In this document: positions 11,852 to 21,942 of the stretch, one piece after another
Numbering within the stretch: position 1 is the first letter of the stretch
Layout: each line of letters opens with the position of its first letter
The notes under the pieces: model-generated
What the model was told of the DNA's origin: nothing
The model's input: only the letters and a program-made list of their open reading frames with translations
The model's database searches: none
Made by a program: the position numbers and the translations under genes
DNA from: Gambelia wislizenii
Lineage: Eukaryota; Chordata; Lepidosauria; Squamata; Crotaphytidae
Length of the DNA stretch: 64,000 bases
Direction of reading: 5' to 3'
Assembly: GCA_030847615.1 (NCBI GenBank)
Contig: JAUMIR010000004.1
Location: forward strand, 105,228,001-105,292,000

Positions 11852-12112
11852 CAATTCTTGATCATTTGCATTTGAAAAGTTCATGAAAAGTAGTTTGACT
11901 GCTGGTAACTGCAGAGGGACTTCGTGTTTTAGGAGCAAGTGGCTCAGCTGTGCCTGGGATAGAAATCCTGAAACTCTGGGGTCCAAAATCTGGCATTCTT
12001 CCTGCAGCTTGTCTACTTTAGTCAAATTAAAAGGATACAGCTCAAATTCCTTTTTGAGGAGAGCCAGAAGAGAATCATTCTCATATGTATCTCTTGATTC
12101 TTCCATTATATT
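11852..12112 (-). CDS. C1orf87: C1orf87 orthologue, coding exon 4 (EF-hand-like)
   Basis: This 261-bp exon (87 codons, phase 0 to 0) starts after the acceptor 'aaatgaag' and ends at TTG|gtaagtt. It encodes NIMEESRDTYENDSLLALLK ... HEVPLQLPAVKLLFMNF. The stretch LDPRVSGFL looks like an EF-hand loop with D at position 1, S at 5 and G at 6 but Q instead of E at position 12, so calcium binding is doubtful. C1orf87 is a little-studied protein with EF-hand-type domains; the fit to 'SGFL...LSxLxLKHEVPLQLP' is from memory of the mammalian protein. The next exon should begin in phase 0 and lie below this one; I could not identify it. Confidence 0.82.
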
Positions 12113-12118
12113 CTTCAT

Positions 12119-12142
12119 TTAAAACAAAACAAAACAAAACAA
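12119..12142. repeat. (AAAAC)n microsatellite
   Basis: About five AAAAC units lie just upstream of C1orf87 exon 4. On the coding strand they form the T/G-rich polypyrimidine-like tract before the acceptor. Confidence 0.9.
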
Positions 12143-12227
12143 ATGCAGGTATCAAAACAGAATTAAAGTAAATAAGCAATTGAAAACATAACAATAAAGA
12201 AAATACTCTCTTCCTGGCAAAAAGCTT

Positions 12228-12362
12228 CTCCTCAGCAGATGGTCACTTGCAAAAGCCCACCTGAATGATAAGGCCTTGGTCTACTGGTTGAAGGACCAGT
12301 GATATGGGGATGGCCTAGCCTTCCTTGGTAGGGAGTTCCACAGCCTAGGAGAGGTCATTGAG
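12228..12362 (-). repeat. L2-like 3' end fragment
   Basis: The stretch 'ttggtagggagttccacagc' and neighbours match the L2-like 3' segments at 24785-24850 and 4560-4600. Confidence 0.45.
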
Positions 12363-12662
12363 AAAGTCCCTTATAAATAACATTTTTTATTTATTGGGAT
12401 ACATTTCAAAAATTAAAATTTTTAAAATACACTTCATCCAGACTTTAGATGCGAGGCAAGTGTTTTGTTTTTACAAATGTGAAAACTTGTTAAAAATTCT
12501 TTTAAGAAAATATCCAGTTGTCTTACAGTCAAAGGGCAAAAATGACGGTTTCCATTTTCATATGCAAAAGACAAGGGAGGATTACATGCTAACTATATAC
12601 ACACTCAGTCCAAAAGAGGTCCACCGAGAAGTAGGAAGGATGGGAAATCTAAGGAGTAAGGA

Positions 12663-12890
12663 CTGGCATGCCTAAATACCCTAAAGGCACCAGATCCTGT
12701 ACGATCTCAGAAGCAAAGCAGGGTCAGCCCTGATTAGTACTTGGATGGGAGACTGCCAATGAATACCAGATGATGTGGGCTATATTTCAGGAGAAGGAAC
12801 TGGCAAAACCACCTTTGAGTATTCCTTGCCTGTCAACTTATGGGATCACCATAAGTTGACAGGTGACTTGAAGGCTCACACACATGCAAA
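12663..12890 (+). mobile_element. 5S-rRNA-derived SINE with BovB-like tail
   Basis: The first 100 bp or so are a diverged 5S rRNA: 'gatctcagaagcaaagcagg' and 'tagtacttggatgggagac' are the internal promoter region of vertebrate 5S genes. The 3' part ends 'ccataagttgacaggtgact' then 'tgaaggctcacacac', the same tail type as the local Sauria SINEs and BovB. 5S-derived SINEs with such tails are known in squamates. It is not a functional 5S gene: the head carries many substitutions. It lies in an intron of C1orf87. Confidence 0.88.
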
Positions 12891-13135
12891 AGAACAGGCA
12901 GCAAGTTCTGAGAGCATCCAAACATGTCAAGAGAACATTATCCTTCAAATGTTCCTTCTTTGTATGTCAACTCAAAGTAACAATGAAAAGTAGTACAGTA
13001 TAAAAAACCTCCAGCATATACATGCCTGATCACAAATAATGGTTGAATCTGAAGTTGAAGGCTTTCACAGCTGGCATCCATAGATTTTCCTTCGTTTTTT
13101 TCCAGGTTGTGAGGCCGTGTTCTAGAAGAGTTTGC

Positions 13136-13178
13136 TTCTGATGTTTCACCTGCATCTGTGGCTGGCATCTTCAGAGAA
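13136..13178 (-). ncRNA. Hammerhead-ribozyme-like core, left pseudo-LTR
   Basis: On the minus strand: TTCT (stem I), CTGAAGA, a TGCC...GGT helix, GAAAC, ATC, AGAA (stem I). CUGANGA and GAAA are the conserved hammerhead core. Here the GUC cleavage triplet has become AUC and one stem II pair is weakened, so self-cleavage is probably lost. Confidence 0.55.
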
Positions 13179-13392
13179 TGGATGGGTAGGAGTGTGTGTG
13201 GGATTTATATATTGTGAACCCCTGTTGGGGAGGATATGTAAATTTGTGTATTTGAATGATTAATTTCTGGGTGTAGAAACGCAAGGAGGATTAGTGTCTG
13301 TTTGGCTAATGGTTGGTTGATGGCCCATTAACTGCTGGAAATCCCTCTGTCCCTGGGAGGAATTCCTTTGTAAGTGTTGAGTTTTTATTCTA

Positions 13393-13758
13393 TTGTTGTT
13401 CAATAGAATAGGCCAGCCAGAAAAATCAGCAGTAGCAGAACATGTTATAAACCAACCTGGACACAAAATATTATTCAAAAACACAGAAATTCTGGACCAA
13501 GCCAACAATTATCATGTCAGAATGCACAGAGAAGCTATTGAAATCCACAAACACCTGGACAATTTCAATGGGAAAGAAGAAACCCCAAAAGTAAACAAAA
13601 TCTGGCTGCCGGTTTTGAAAAACAATAGAATAAAAGCTCAGCACTTGCAAAGGAATTCCTCCCAGGGACAGAGGGATTTCCAGAAGTTAATGGGCCATCA
13701 ACCGACCATTAGCCAAACAGACACTAATCCTCCTTGCATTTCTACACCCAGAAACTAA
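13393..13758 (+). pseudogene. Penelope-like GIY-YIG endonuclease C-terminus
   Basis: The frame encodes KSAVAEHVINQPGHKILF, then RMHREAIEIHKHLDNFN and NKIWLPVL. The spacing of GH, R..REAIEI.K and the Asn-rich end match the second half of the GIY-YIG domain of Penelope-like elements, where the Glu of REA/EI is the expected metal-binding residue. The GIY-YIG motif itself and the whole reverse transcriptase are missing. The last ~48 codons run into the right pseudo-LTR. The frame is a retroelement remnant, not a host gene. Confidence 0.75.
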
Positions 13759-13839
13759 CCATTCAATTACACAAATTTACATATCCTCCCCAACAGGGGT
13801 TCACAATATATAAATCCCACACACACTCCTACCCATCCA

Positions 13840-13882
13840 TTCTCTGAAGATGCCAGCCACAGATGCAGGCAAAACGTCAGAA
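13840..13882 (+). ncRNA. Hammerhead-ribozyme-like core, right pseudo-LTR
   Basis: The plus strand has TTCT, CTGAAGA (13844-13850), TGCC...GGC, AAAAC, GTC (13876-13878) and AGAA. Stem I (TTCT/AGAA) and the GTC site are intact, but the core GAAA reads AAAA, replacing the essential G12. It is likely an inactive ribozyme relic. Penelope-like elements are known to carry hammerheads in their pseudo-LTRs. Confidence 0.55.
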
Positions 13883-14084
13883 AGAAACTATTCCAGAACA
13901 TGGCCTCACAGCCCAGAAAAAAACCAAGGAAAATCAATGGTTGAATTACTCAGAGATAGGCAGCAAATTCTGTGCATTCAAAATATGTCACTTAGATCAA
14001 AAACACCCCAAAGAGCATATCTTACAACCATCAGCCAAACAGTCATGGATATAAATCACTCAGAACATACTCAGATTTAGTTAC

Positions 14085-14210
14085 CTCTTGTCTTTCAAGT
14101 TGTCCTGAATTCTGTGGTCCAACAGATGATTTTTTGAGAGTATGGACATAGGACAAAGACTTGTCTCCAGAAGGAGCAGTGACACAATACATATTTACTG
14201 GTTTTAAATC
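14085..14210 (-). CDS. C1orf87: C1orf87 orthologue, coding exon 3
   Basis: This 126-bp exon (42 codons, phase 0 to 0) has acceptor 'ttcattattccag' and donor GAG|gtaact. It encodes DLKPVNMYCVTAPSGDKSLS, YVHTLKKSSVGPQNSGQL, then ERQE. The core PSGDKSLSYVH agrees with my memory of a conserved stretch in mammalian C1orf87, ahead of the EF-hand-like part. No known domain or membrane segment is visible; the segment looks disordered and Ser-rich. It joins exon 2 and exon 4 without breaking the frame. Confidence 0.8.
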
Positions 14211-14447
14211 CTGGAATAATGAATATTTAGAAGGGACACAATCAAGGAAAGACATTTATTCTGTAAAACAAGTGCAGGTACTGAAAACACTTTGAATAAG
14301 AAAAACTGTAATGTATGAAATATGTTATTATTTATAAGCAAACTAGGGTTATGCTTTCACCGGGGAGCTCTAAGCGTAAAATACCATTCCAGCTTAACTA
14401 CACAATCTTTAGCCAGTCACTAACACTCAGCTTAACTTCAGGAATGT

Positions 14448-15935
14448 TCATAGAATCATAGAATTGTAGAGTTGGAAGAGACAACGAGGGCCATCCAGTC
14501 CAACCCCCTGCCACACAGGAAATCACGATCAAAGCATCCCTGACAGATAGCCATCCAGCCTCTGTTTAAAGACCTCCAAGGAAGAAGACCCCACCATGCT
14601 CCGAGGGAGTGTGTTCCACTGCCAAATAGCTCTTACTGTCAAAACGTTCCTCCTAATGTTGAGGTGGAATCTCTGTTCCTGGAGCTTGCAGCCATTGTTC
14701 CATGTTCTAATCTCTGGAGCAGCAGAAAACAAGCCTGCTCCATCCTCAACGTGACACCCCTTCAAATACTTAAACAGGGCTATCATATCACCCCTTAACC
14801 GTCTTTTTTTCAGGCTAAACATACCCAGCTCCCTAAGTCTCTCCTCATAATGCATGGTTTCCAGACCTTTCACATTTCAGTCACCCTTCTCTGGACATGC
14901 TCCAATTTGTCAATTTCCTTTTTGAATTGTAGTGCCCAGAACTGGACACAGTATTCCAGGTGAGGCCTGACCAAGGCAGAATAGAGTGGCACTATTACTT
15001 CCCTTGATCTAGACACTATACTTCTATTGATGCATCCCAAAATTGCATTGGCCTTTTTAGCTGCTACATCACACTGTTGACTCATGTTCAAATCATGGTC
15101 CACTAGGACTCCTAGATCCCTTTTGCACGTAGGACATTTTCAGATGGCCCTTACCGCACAAGTGGCCTCTGGAGCAGTAACGAGGCTACTGTGCGGCAGG
15201 GGGTCCTTTTCGGACAAGGCCGTCCCTCTTCCGTGACCATTTGTGGCACGTATGTGAAGCTTTGGAAGTGGCCGCATCATATTTCAATCATGGACAACTT
15301 CCGTGATTGAAATATGATGCAGCTGCTTCCAAAGCTTCACGTACATGCCATGAATGGTCACGGAAGAGGGATGGCGGCATCTGAAAAGGACCCCCTGCCA
15401 CCCAGCAGCCTTGTTACTGCTCCGGAGGCTGGTTGCGTGGTAAGGGCCATCTGAAAATGTCCGTAGTCTCAGTCAGCCAGGTCTCCCCCATCCTATATCT
15501 ATGCATTTCATTTTTCCGCCCTAAGTGCAGCACCTTACATTTCTCCATATTGAATTTCATTTTGTTAGCTTTGGCCCAGCTCTCCAGTCTATCCAGGTCA
15601 TTTAGAATTTTGATCCTGTCCTCTAGGGTATTAGCTTCTCCTCCTAATTTGGTGTCATCTGCAAATTTGATAAGTATGCCCCTAATTCCATCATCCAAGT
15701 CATTCATAAAGATGTTGAATAGCACTTGGCCCAGGACAGAACCATGTGGCACCCCACTGGCCACATCTTTCCAAGACTAAGAGGAGCGACTGCTGAGCAC
15801 CCTTTGGGTTTGGCCAGTCAACCAATTACAAATCCATTGAACAGTTAACTTGTCTAGCTCACATTTTACAAGCTTGTTTGCAAGAATGTCATGGGGAACC
15901 TTGTCAAAGGCCTTACTGAAATCAAGGTATGTGAT
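14448..15935 (-). mobile_element. CR1 LINE copy B, 3' part, split by a foldback transposon
   Basis: Minus-strand reading gives CR1 RT segments: SGVPHGSVLGQVLFNIFMND, LIKFADDTKLGG, then [40 protein letters not shown] and LEVFKQRLDGYLS. The 3' end at 14448-14475 has the CR1 terminal octamer repeats. The 5' end fades near 15935 (reverse of 'aggcctttgacaaggttcc'). Frameshifts and stops are present. A 331-bp palindromic element is inserted at 15132-15462. It lies in intron 2 of C1orf87's visible part. Confidence 0.92.
15132..15462. mobile_element. 331-bp palindromic transposon nested in CR1
   Basis: The ends are GGACATTTTCAGATGGCC and its reverse complement. GTA lies on both sides (15129-15131, 15463-15465), and excision restores the CR1 sequence 'gcacgtagtctcag'. 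Almost the whole element is one hairpin: the arms meet near 15300, where 'tttcaatcatggacaacttc' turns round. No coding capacity. Confidence 0.88.
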
Positions 15936-16599
15936 ATCCACAATGAATACAATGGGAAAACATCATGTGCAGTGCTCAGAACTCCCTTAAGAAAGTTATA
16001 ATAAAAATGTGATATAAAAAAAGCACAGAAAATGAAGAAACATTAACAATGATTACTATATGATTTATTGCAGCCATGCAATCACAAAATTATATTTCAC
16101 CACAGTTCTACCTGGCCAGCCATCACACTAAACCATAGTTTAGGATGGCTGGAATAAGTCTACTTGAGTCTGGGGCACGAGGAATCTTCTGCAAGAAGAC
16201 TGGAAGCATCCCCTTCATGGTTTAAACAACGGCACTTCGTCATTATGTCAAAAGTGGGAACCATAGTCAGTTTAAAGTATGTGCTATTGAGACAAGAAAA
16301 AGTCAGATATCATAGGTTGGGGCAGTGCAGACATTATGACAAACAGTGAATCTAAACCAGAAGAGCAATGTTTTCTATCTCCTCCTCACCTCCTGCCCCC
16401 AGCCAATAGCCCATTCATTAGTAATTGTTGGCTTCTGTGTAGTTGGAAGTAAATCTGCTCTGGGTTTACTCTGAACTTTAAATGAGTTATCTGAAGGGCT
16501 TAACCTCTTTTTGGGAGATGGCTCTTTTAAAGTTTGAGATGAAACTAAGAAGGTTCACTGACCTCACCCCCAATAAGAAAGCCACATCCTTTCCACCCA

Positions 16600-17810
16600 A
16601 GTATGATGGAGTTACAAACTTGGTAGATGAAGGGAATACTGTGGATGTAGTGTATCTTGATTTCAGTAAGGCCATTGACAAGGTCCCCCATGATATCCTT
16701 GCAAAAAAAGTTAGTAACATTTGGGCTAGATGATATGATGGTTAGGAGGATTTGTAATTGGTTGACTGACCAAACTCAAAGGGTAGTCACCAATGGCTCC
16801 TTTTCATCCTGAAGAGAAGTGACTGGCGGGGTGCCACAGGGTCCTGTCCTGAGCCCAGTGCTATTCAACATCATTATCAATGACTTGGGTGAGGGAATAA
16901 AGGGCACACTTATCAAATTTGCAGATGATGCCAAATTAGGATGGGTAGCTCCTGTGGGCAGGATCAGAATTCAAAATGACCTTAACACACGAGAAAGCTG
17001 GACCAAAACTAACAAAATGAATTGCAACAAGGAAAAATGTAGGATATTACACCTGGGCTATAAAAATGAAATGCACAGATATAGGATGGGTGACACATGG
17101 CTTGATGGCAGTACATGCAAAAGGGATATAGGAATCTTAATGGACCACAAGCTGAACATGAGTTAGCAGTGTGATGCAGCAGCTAAAAAAGAAAATGCGA
17201 TTCTAGTCTGCATCAATAGGAGTGTAGTGTCTAGATTCAGGGAAGTAAGAATGCCACTCTATTTTGCTTGGGTCAGACCTCACCTGGAATACCATATCCA
17301 GTTCCAGGCAGCCCAATTCAAGAAGGATATTGACAAGCTGGAACATGTCCAGAGGAGGGCAACCAAAATGGTAAAAGGTCAGAAAGTCATGCCCTATGAG
17401 GAGCGGCTTAGGGCCTGTTCAACCCAGAGAAGAGATTAAGAGGTGACATGATAGCCATGTTTAAATATTTGAAAGAATGCCATACTGAGGATGGAGCAAG
17501 TTTGTTTTTTTCTGCTTCAGAGACTAGGGACTTTTTCAAATGGGGAGGGGGAGCCAAGAAGGTTGAGAGAAGAATGGGAAAACCTCTGTCACTAACAAGT
17601 GGCACCCACAGCACAGAGGAAGCACAGGGGAAGGTCAGGAGGAGGAAGGCATCATCTGAAATCGGGTGCTGTAATGTGACAGACCCGTTCTTCTTCTGAC
17701 CTCCTGGGGGGGGGGGTGTTTCCCCCATTTGAAAAAGTCCTAGGACAGAGAGCAATGGACTCAAACTACAGGAAAGAGATTCCACTTAAACTCTATGATT
17801 CTATGAACAT
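16600..17810 (+). mobile_element. CR1 LINE copy C, 3' part, split by a nested transposon
   Basis: The plus strand encodes NLVDEGNTVDVVYLDFSKAI (start of the RT), then SGVPQGPVLSPVLFNIIIND near 16822, LIKFADDAKLG, DGSTCKRDIGILMDHKLNMS and VQRRATKMVKGQKVMPYEER. It ends with the CR1 3' octamers 'ctatgattctatgaac' at 17793-17808. Stops and small deletions are present. A 213-bp element is inserted at 17528-17740. Confidence 0.92.
17528..17740. mobile_element. 213-bp DNA transposon nested in CR1
   Basis: The termini are GGACTTTTTCAAATGGGG and its exact reverse complement. TAG flanks both ends (17525-17527, 17741-17743); excision restores the CR1 'gagactaggacag' sequence. Only the ends are palindromic. 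The termini nearly match those of 55177-55505 (GGACTTTTTCAGATG). Confidence 0.88.
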
Positions 17811-18684
17811 CCTCACCACATTTTTCTCACCTCTGTAAATTAGTCTAAGCTGAGAGCAAGTATCTGCTTAAGGTTTGCACTCTTTACTGCATGGCTCAGG
17901 GTATTTCCTGAATAATTCCTCCTAATATGTGACAAGGCATTATACTGTCTATGTTTGCAACTGAACTGGTCATGATTTCAGATTATGTAAGAGAGAGGTA
18001 TTCTCCAAGCAGCCATTAAGTTGCCAAAATTCAGTGTGGGAGCCAACTTGTCAATTACCAACTTGTCAATAAAAATCAATATATGAAGGTGAGAATTGAT
18101 GGCATTAAAAACCTGAAGATATATGATGGAAACTTCATAGATTTTAGCAAATTTCTTAGGCCACATCTTTAGCACTGTTTATAACATCTGCGTGCATACA
18201 TTAAGATGCCAGAGAAAAGCATCAAACTGGTCAGACTATAATCATTTATGAGGAGGTCTGTTATCTGGGTCAAGTGAATAATATATAGTCTTTGGTCTAA
18301 ACTAGAAGAGTTTCTATATAACCATGATGGCTATACTGTACTTACAAAGCATTTGGTTACTATATAATACAATGAACAAAAGCCTAATCTTTAGAGTCCC
18401 TAAGAAAAAAAATATTGAAGCATGAGAAAAGATTTCTCAAAAATGGGAAAAAAGAGTAAGTTCTAATGAACATCAGAATGTGAGCAAGCTATGGACAGGA
18501 AGCAAAAGGGGCAAACAATTTGAGAAGTGAAGTTCTGTTGGGAAAGTGAACATTGTATTTTGACACAGAGATGTTTTCTTTATTTGGCCACAACAGAGCA
18601 GGAGTAGGAATCATGTGGTCTTCCAAATGTTACTGGACTACAACTTCTATCAGGCTTCTTCAAGCAACAAGAGAGGCAATAGTA
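17811..18684. other. Intronic DNA, no exon recognised
   Basis: This is AT-rich and unremarkable. At 18615-18660 'ttactggactacaacttcta' is part of a widespread short palindromic repeat also seen at 62875-62960. Confidence 0.35.
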
Positions 18685-19192
18685 TACATGGACATCACCT
18701 GATGGCCAATACAGAAATCTAATAGACTACATAATTGGAAGCAAAAGATGAAGACGCTTCATTCTCTCTGGGGGGAAAAACAAGATCAGGAACAGATTGT
18801 GGCACAGACCATGAACTGCTAATATCAATAATTAGAGTAAAGCTAAAGAAGAACATTAAACCAACCATCGTGCAGAGATACGACCTGAAGAACATCCCCA
18901 TAGAATTTAAAGCTAATGTAAAAATAGATTTGCACTATTAAGGCTAATTGACTGGGGGCCAGAAGAACTTGCAATGGAAATCAGGGACATTGTCAGGGTG
19001 CAATGCCTTGCACTGTCAGGAAGAAAAGACACCAGTTGCAGCCAAAAAGAAAGAGAAGCCTCAATGGATGATAGATGAAACTCTTCAGGCAGTTGAGGAT
19101 GGATGGGAAGCAAAAGTAAAAGGTGACAGAAATAGAGTCAGAACCCTGAATACAACTGTTTAGTGACTTGCATGCAGAGACAAGGAGAACTA

Positions 19193-19445
19193 CAGTAGAC
19201 CCCCTTTATCCACTGATTCATTATTCACTGATTCAATTATCCATAGGACACAAAATAGCACACCTAGCGTAGAGTCTTCCTAGAAAATGTGTCCTCTCTA
19301 GCCATTTTCTAGGTCCTCCAAGGCAACTCTATGGTATTTTAAACTGGAAGTCCCATTATTTTCAATGGCATTCACTATTATCCACAGTTTTTGGTATCCA
19401 CGGGGCCCCCAGAACCAATTCCCAGCAGATACTGTGGTCCTACAG
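19193..19445. mobile_element. Short Tc1/pogo-like element nested in BovB, copy 1
   Basis: It begins CAGTAGACCCCCTTTATCC and ends GGTCCTACAG, flanked by TA on each side (19191-19192, 19446-19447). Related copies lie at about 39555-39757 and 44135-44360. They share 'ggtcctccaaggcaactcta'-like internal DNA with dyad symmetry. Termini and TA duplication fit pogo/Tigger-type short elements. Confidence 0.65.
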
Positions 19446-19498
19446 TACCATAATATTCAATGCAGAGAAATAGATGATGACAACAAAAAGGGAAAAGG

Positions 19499-19553
19499 GT
19501 TGGACTAGATGGCCCTTGTAGTCACTTCCAACTCTATGATTCTATGATTCTAA
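19499..19553 (+). mobile_element. CR1 3' terminal fragment nested in BovB
   Basis: 'ggttggactagatggccctt' and 'tctatgattctatgattcta' are the last ~55 bp of CR1. It is a very short 5'-truncated insertion between BovB sequences that join across it. Confidence 0.8.
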
Positions 19554-21722
19554 GAACAGGAAACCTCTTTCACAACAACCAAGAAATCAAAGGGAAATTT
19601 AAACCTAGAATAGGGATTCTCTACAACAAGCAGGAGAACACATTACATAAACCAGTAGAAATAAAAAGGCAAGGGAAAGAGTGCACTAAAGAACTATATA
19701 AAAAGAGATGAAAGGAAGACAGATTCATTCAAGGAAGGACCATTTGAAGATGAATCTCCAGTTTTAGAAAGTGAAGTAGAATCTGCACTCAGAGTGTTTG
19801 GGAGAAATAAAACAACAGGAACAGGTGACGTACCAAAAAAAACCCAAAAAACCTGCTTCAAGCTACAGAAACACAAAGGATTGCAGTAACCATGGGGTCA
19901 TTGCATTAATTTCCCATGCAAGCAAAGTGATACTCAAAATTCTACAACAAAGACTTTTAGCATATATGGAGCAAGAAATGCCAGATGTCCAAGCTGGGTT
20001 CAGGAAAGGAAGAGGCACTAGGGATCATATTGCAAGCATATGTTGGATAATGGAGTGTACCAAATAATTTCAGAAGAAAACCAGCCTGTGCTTTATAGAT
20101 TATAGCAAAACGTTTGATTGTGTAGATCATGAAAAACTGGCTCATTCTTAATTAAATCAACATTTATTTAACCTGATGCATAACCTCAGGACAAGAGGTT
20201 ACCATCAGGACAGAAGATAGAGAAATGGAATGGTTTTCAATTGGCAAGGGGGTCAGGCAAGGCTGCTTTTTGTCATCCTATCTGTTTAACTTGTACAGTG
20301 AACATATCATACATAAAGCAGAATTAGACTCAGAGGAAGAAGGCATGAAAATTGGAGGAATCAACATCAACAATTTAAGATATGCAGATAACACCATACT
20401 ACTAGGAGAAAATAGAAAATAGAACAATTACTAAAGCAAGTCAAGGAAGAACATGCAAAGGTAGGTTTACAGTTGAACATTAAGAAAAGAAAAATTATGA
20501 CCACAGATGATTTACATAACTTTAAAGTAGATGATAACAACATTGAAATAGTTCAAGATTTTCCAAACCTTGGCTTAGTCATTAATCAGAATGGATACTG
20601 CAGTCTAGAAATCAGAAGAAGACGACAAGATCCTGAAGTTTAAAGATACATCACTGAATACTAAAATTAGGATTCTCCATGCCATCGTATTTCCCATTTC
20701 CATGTATGGTTGTGAAAGCTGGACAGTAAAGAAAGCTGATAGAAAGAAAATCAACTCATTTGAAATGAGATGCTAGAAAAGAGTTCTACGGATACTGTGG
20801 ACTGCTAAAAAGACCAATAAATGGGTCCTAGAGCAAATCAAGCCTGAACTCTCCCTAGAAGCCCAGATGACTAAATGGAGACTGTTGTATTTTGGACACA
20901 TCATGAGAAGGCTGAACTCACTAGAAAAGACAATAATGCTTGGCAAGGAAGAAGGCAGTAGGAAAAGCAGAAGACTACATTCCAGATGGATAGACTCAAT
21001 CAAGGAAGTCATGCCCCAGGGTTTGTAAGACCTGAGCAAGGCTGTTGATTATAGCATGACTTTGAGGTCTCTCATGCATAGGGTGGCCATAAGTCAAAGT
21101 TGACTTGCCAACAGTCAGCAGCAGCAGCAACAACAACTAAAATAATGCTGTGGACTATGGTCCAACAGTCTCTGGAGGACCACATGATTCTGACTGATAT
21201 AGTAGAGCAATCTTTTTGCTGGAGGCAAGGGGTTATTGCCATTCATTTTTTAGTTAACTAATTGTCCAGAAAGACTAAAATCTGAAGCTGAATAGAACTG
21301 AGAAGAAACTACAGAAAAGTTTGTACATCATGCACCTTTTATCAAGCACAAGCTTTTGCATCAGTCTGTGAAAACTCTCTTTTTAAAAAAAATCTATACT
21401 AAAACTTAGACACGTTAATATATACACCTTTAAAAGCACCTTCCCCTAATATTTGACTTTTATTTTCAATTGCAATTGCCAGTAATGTATGCATTTTAGT
21501 TTGTATTTCCTTTGGTACTTCTTAAATTTTTAATCAGAGAACTGCTTTGGAAGATTCAGAGAAGTGTGATAACTGAAGAAATGATGTTATTTTGCTTTGG
21601 GTATTAGTTTGGATATGTCACATTAGACTGGTTAGTATTAAAGTGCCAATGGAACATATTTCTCCTCCATTCCTATGTGAAACCCATGAGAAATAGCAAC
21701 CAGGACTGTTAGAGCAACTTAC

Positions 21723-21942
21723 TTTGCTGCCCACAGATCTGCTACCATTTGTCTTTGGTTGTTTAGACTTATGTTCTTCCTTTTCACCTTTGTTCTGTTG
21801 TTCATCATTGAGAACATAACTGATTTGTTGACAAGGAGGCTTATTGAAGTCTGGAGCATTTCCACATGTCTGCCTTGTATTACATGGTGGTAATATTTGG
21901 AGCATGGATTGTATCTCAGCTTTCACACCTTCCTTTGCTTTG
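21723..21942 (-). CDS. C1orf87: C1orf87 orthologue, coding exon 2
   Basis: This 220-bp exon has a strong acceptor ('tgcctgtttcctgacag') and donor AAA|gtaagt. The first base completes a GGC Gly codon with the two bases left by exon 1; it ends in phase 0. It encodes KAKEGVKAEIQSMLQILPPC, then NTRQTCGNAPDFNKPPCQQI and a Lys/Gln/Glu-rich end (QQNKGEKEEHKSKQPK). It is low-complexity and hydrophilic with no recognised domain, as expected for the poorly conserved N-terminal half of C1orf87. Identity rests mainly on position and phase between exons 1 and 3. Confidence 0.72.

Larger units (their letters stand above)
13078..13942 (+). mobile_element. Penelope-like element fragment flanked by inverted pseudo-LTRs
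   Basis: The arms 13078-13407 and 13607-13942 are inverted copies of one ~330-bp sequence, including 'tgaagatgccagccacagat' in the sense direction of each. Between them is the C-terminal coding end of a Penelope-like element. Penelope-like elements are retroelements with LTR-like repeats (direct or inverted) and an RT joined to a GIY-YIG endonuclease. Only the endonuclease end remains here, so the element is 5'-truncated and inactive. Confidence 0.82.
18685..21137 (+). mobile_element. RTE-BovB LINE copy B, about 2.4 kb
   Basis: This is the longest BovB copy in the window. In order it shows the end of the endonuclease domain (SGTDCGTDHELLISIIRVKL), the linker, RT motifs (VIALISHASKVILKILQQRL, PDVQAGFRKGRGTRDHIAS, IDYSKTFDCVDHEKL-like, GKGVRQGCFLSSYLFNLY, INNLRYADNTILLGENRK), the C-terminal region (CESWTVKKADRKKINS) and the 3' end 'ggccataagtcaaagttgac' with a CAG/CAA tail. 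Internal stops and two insertions (19193-19445 and 19499-19553) make it inactive. YADN replaces the usual YADD. Confidence 0.92.

Noticed and set aside
12663..12770. Functional 5S rRNA gene
   Set aside because: Many substitutions and a SINE tail instead of a T-run terminator.
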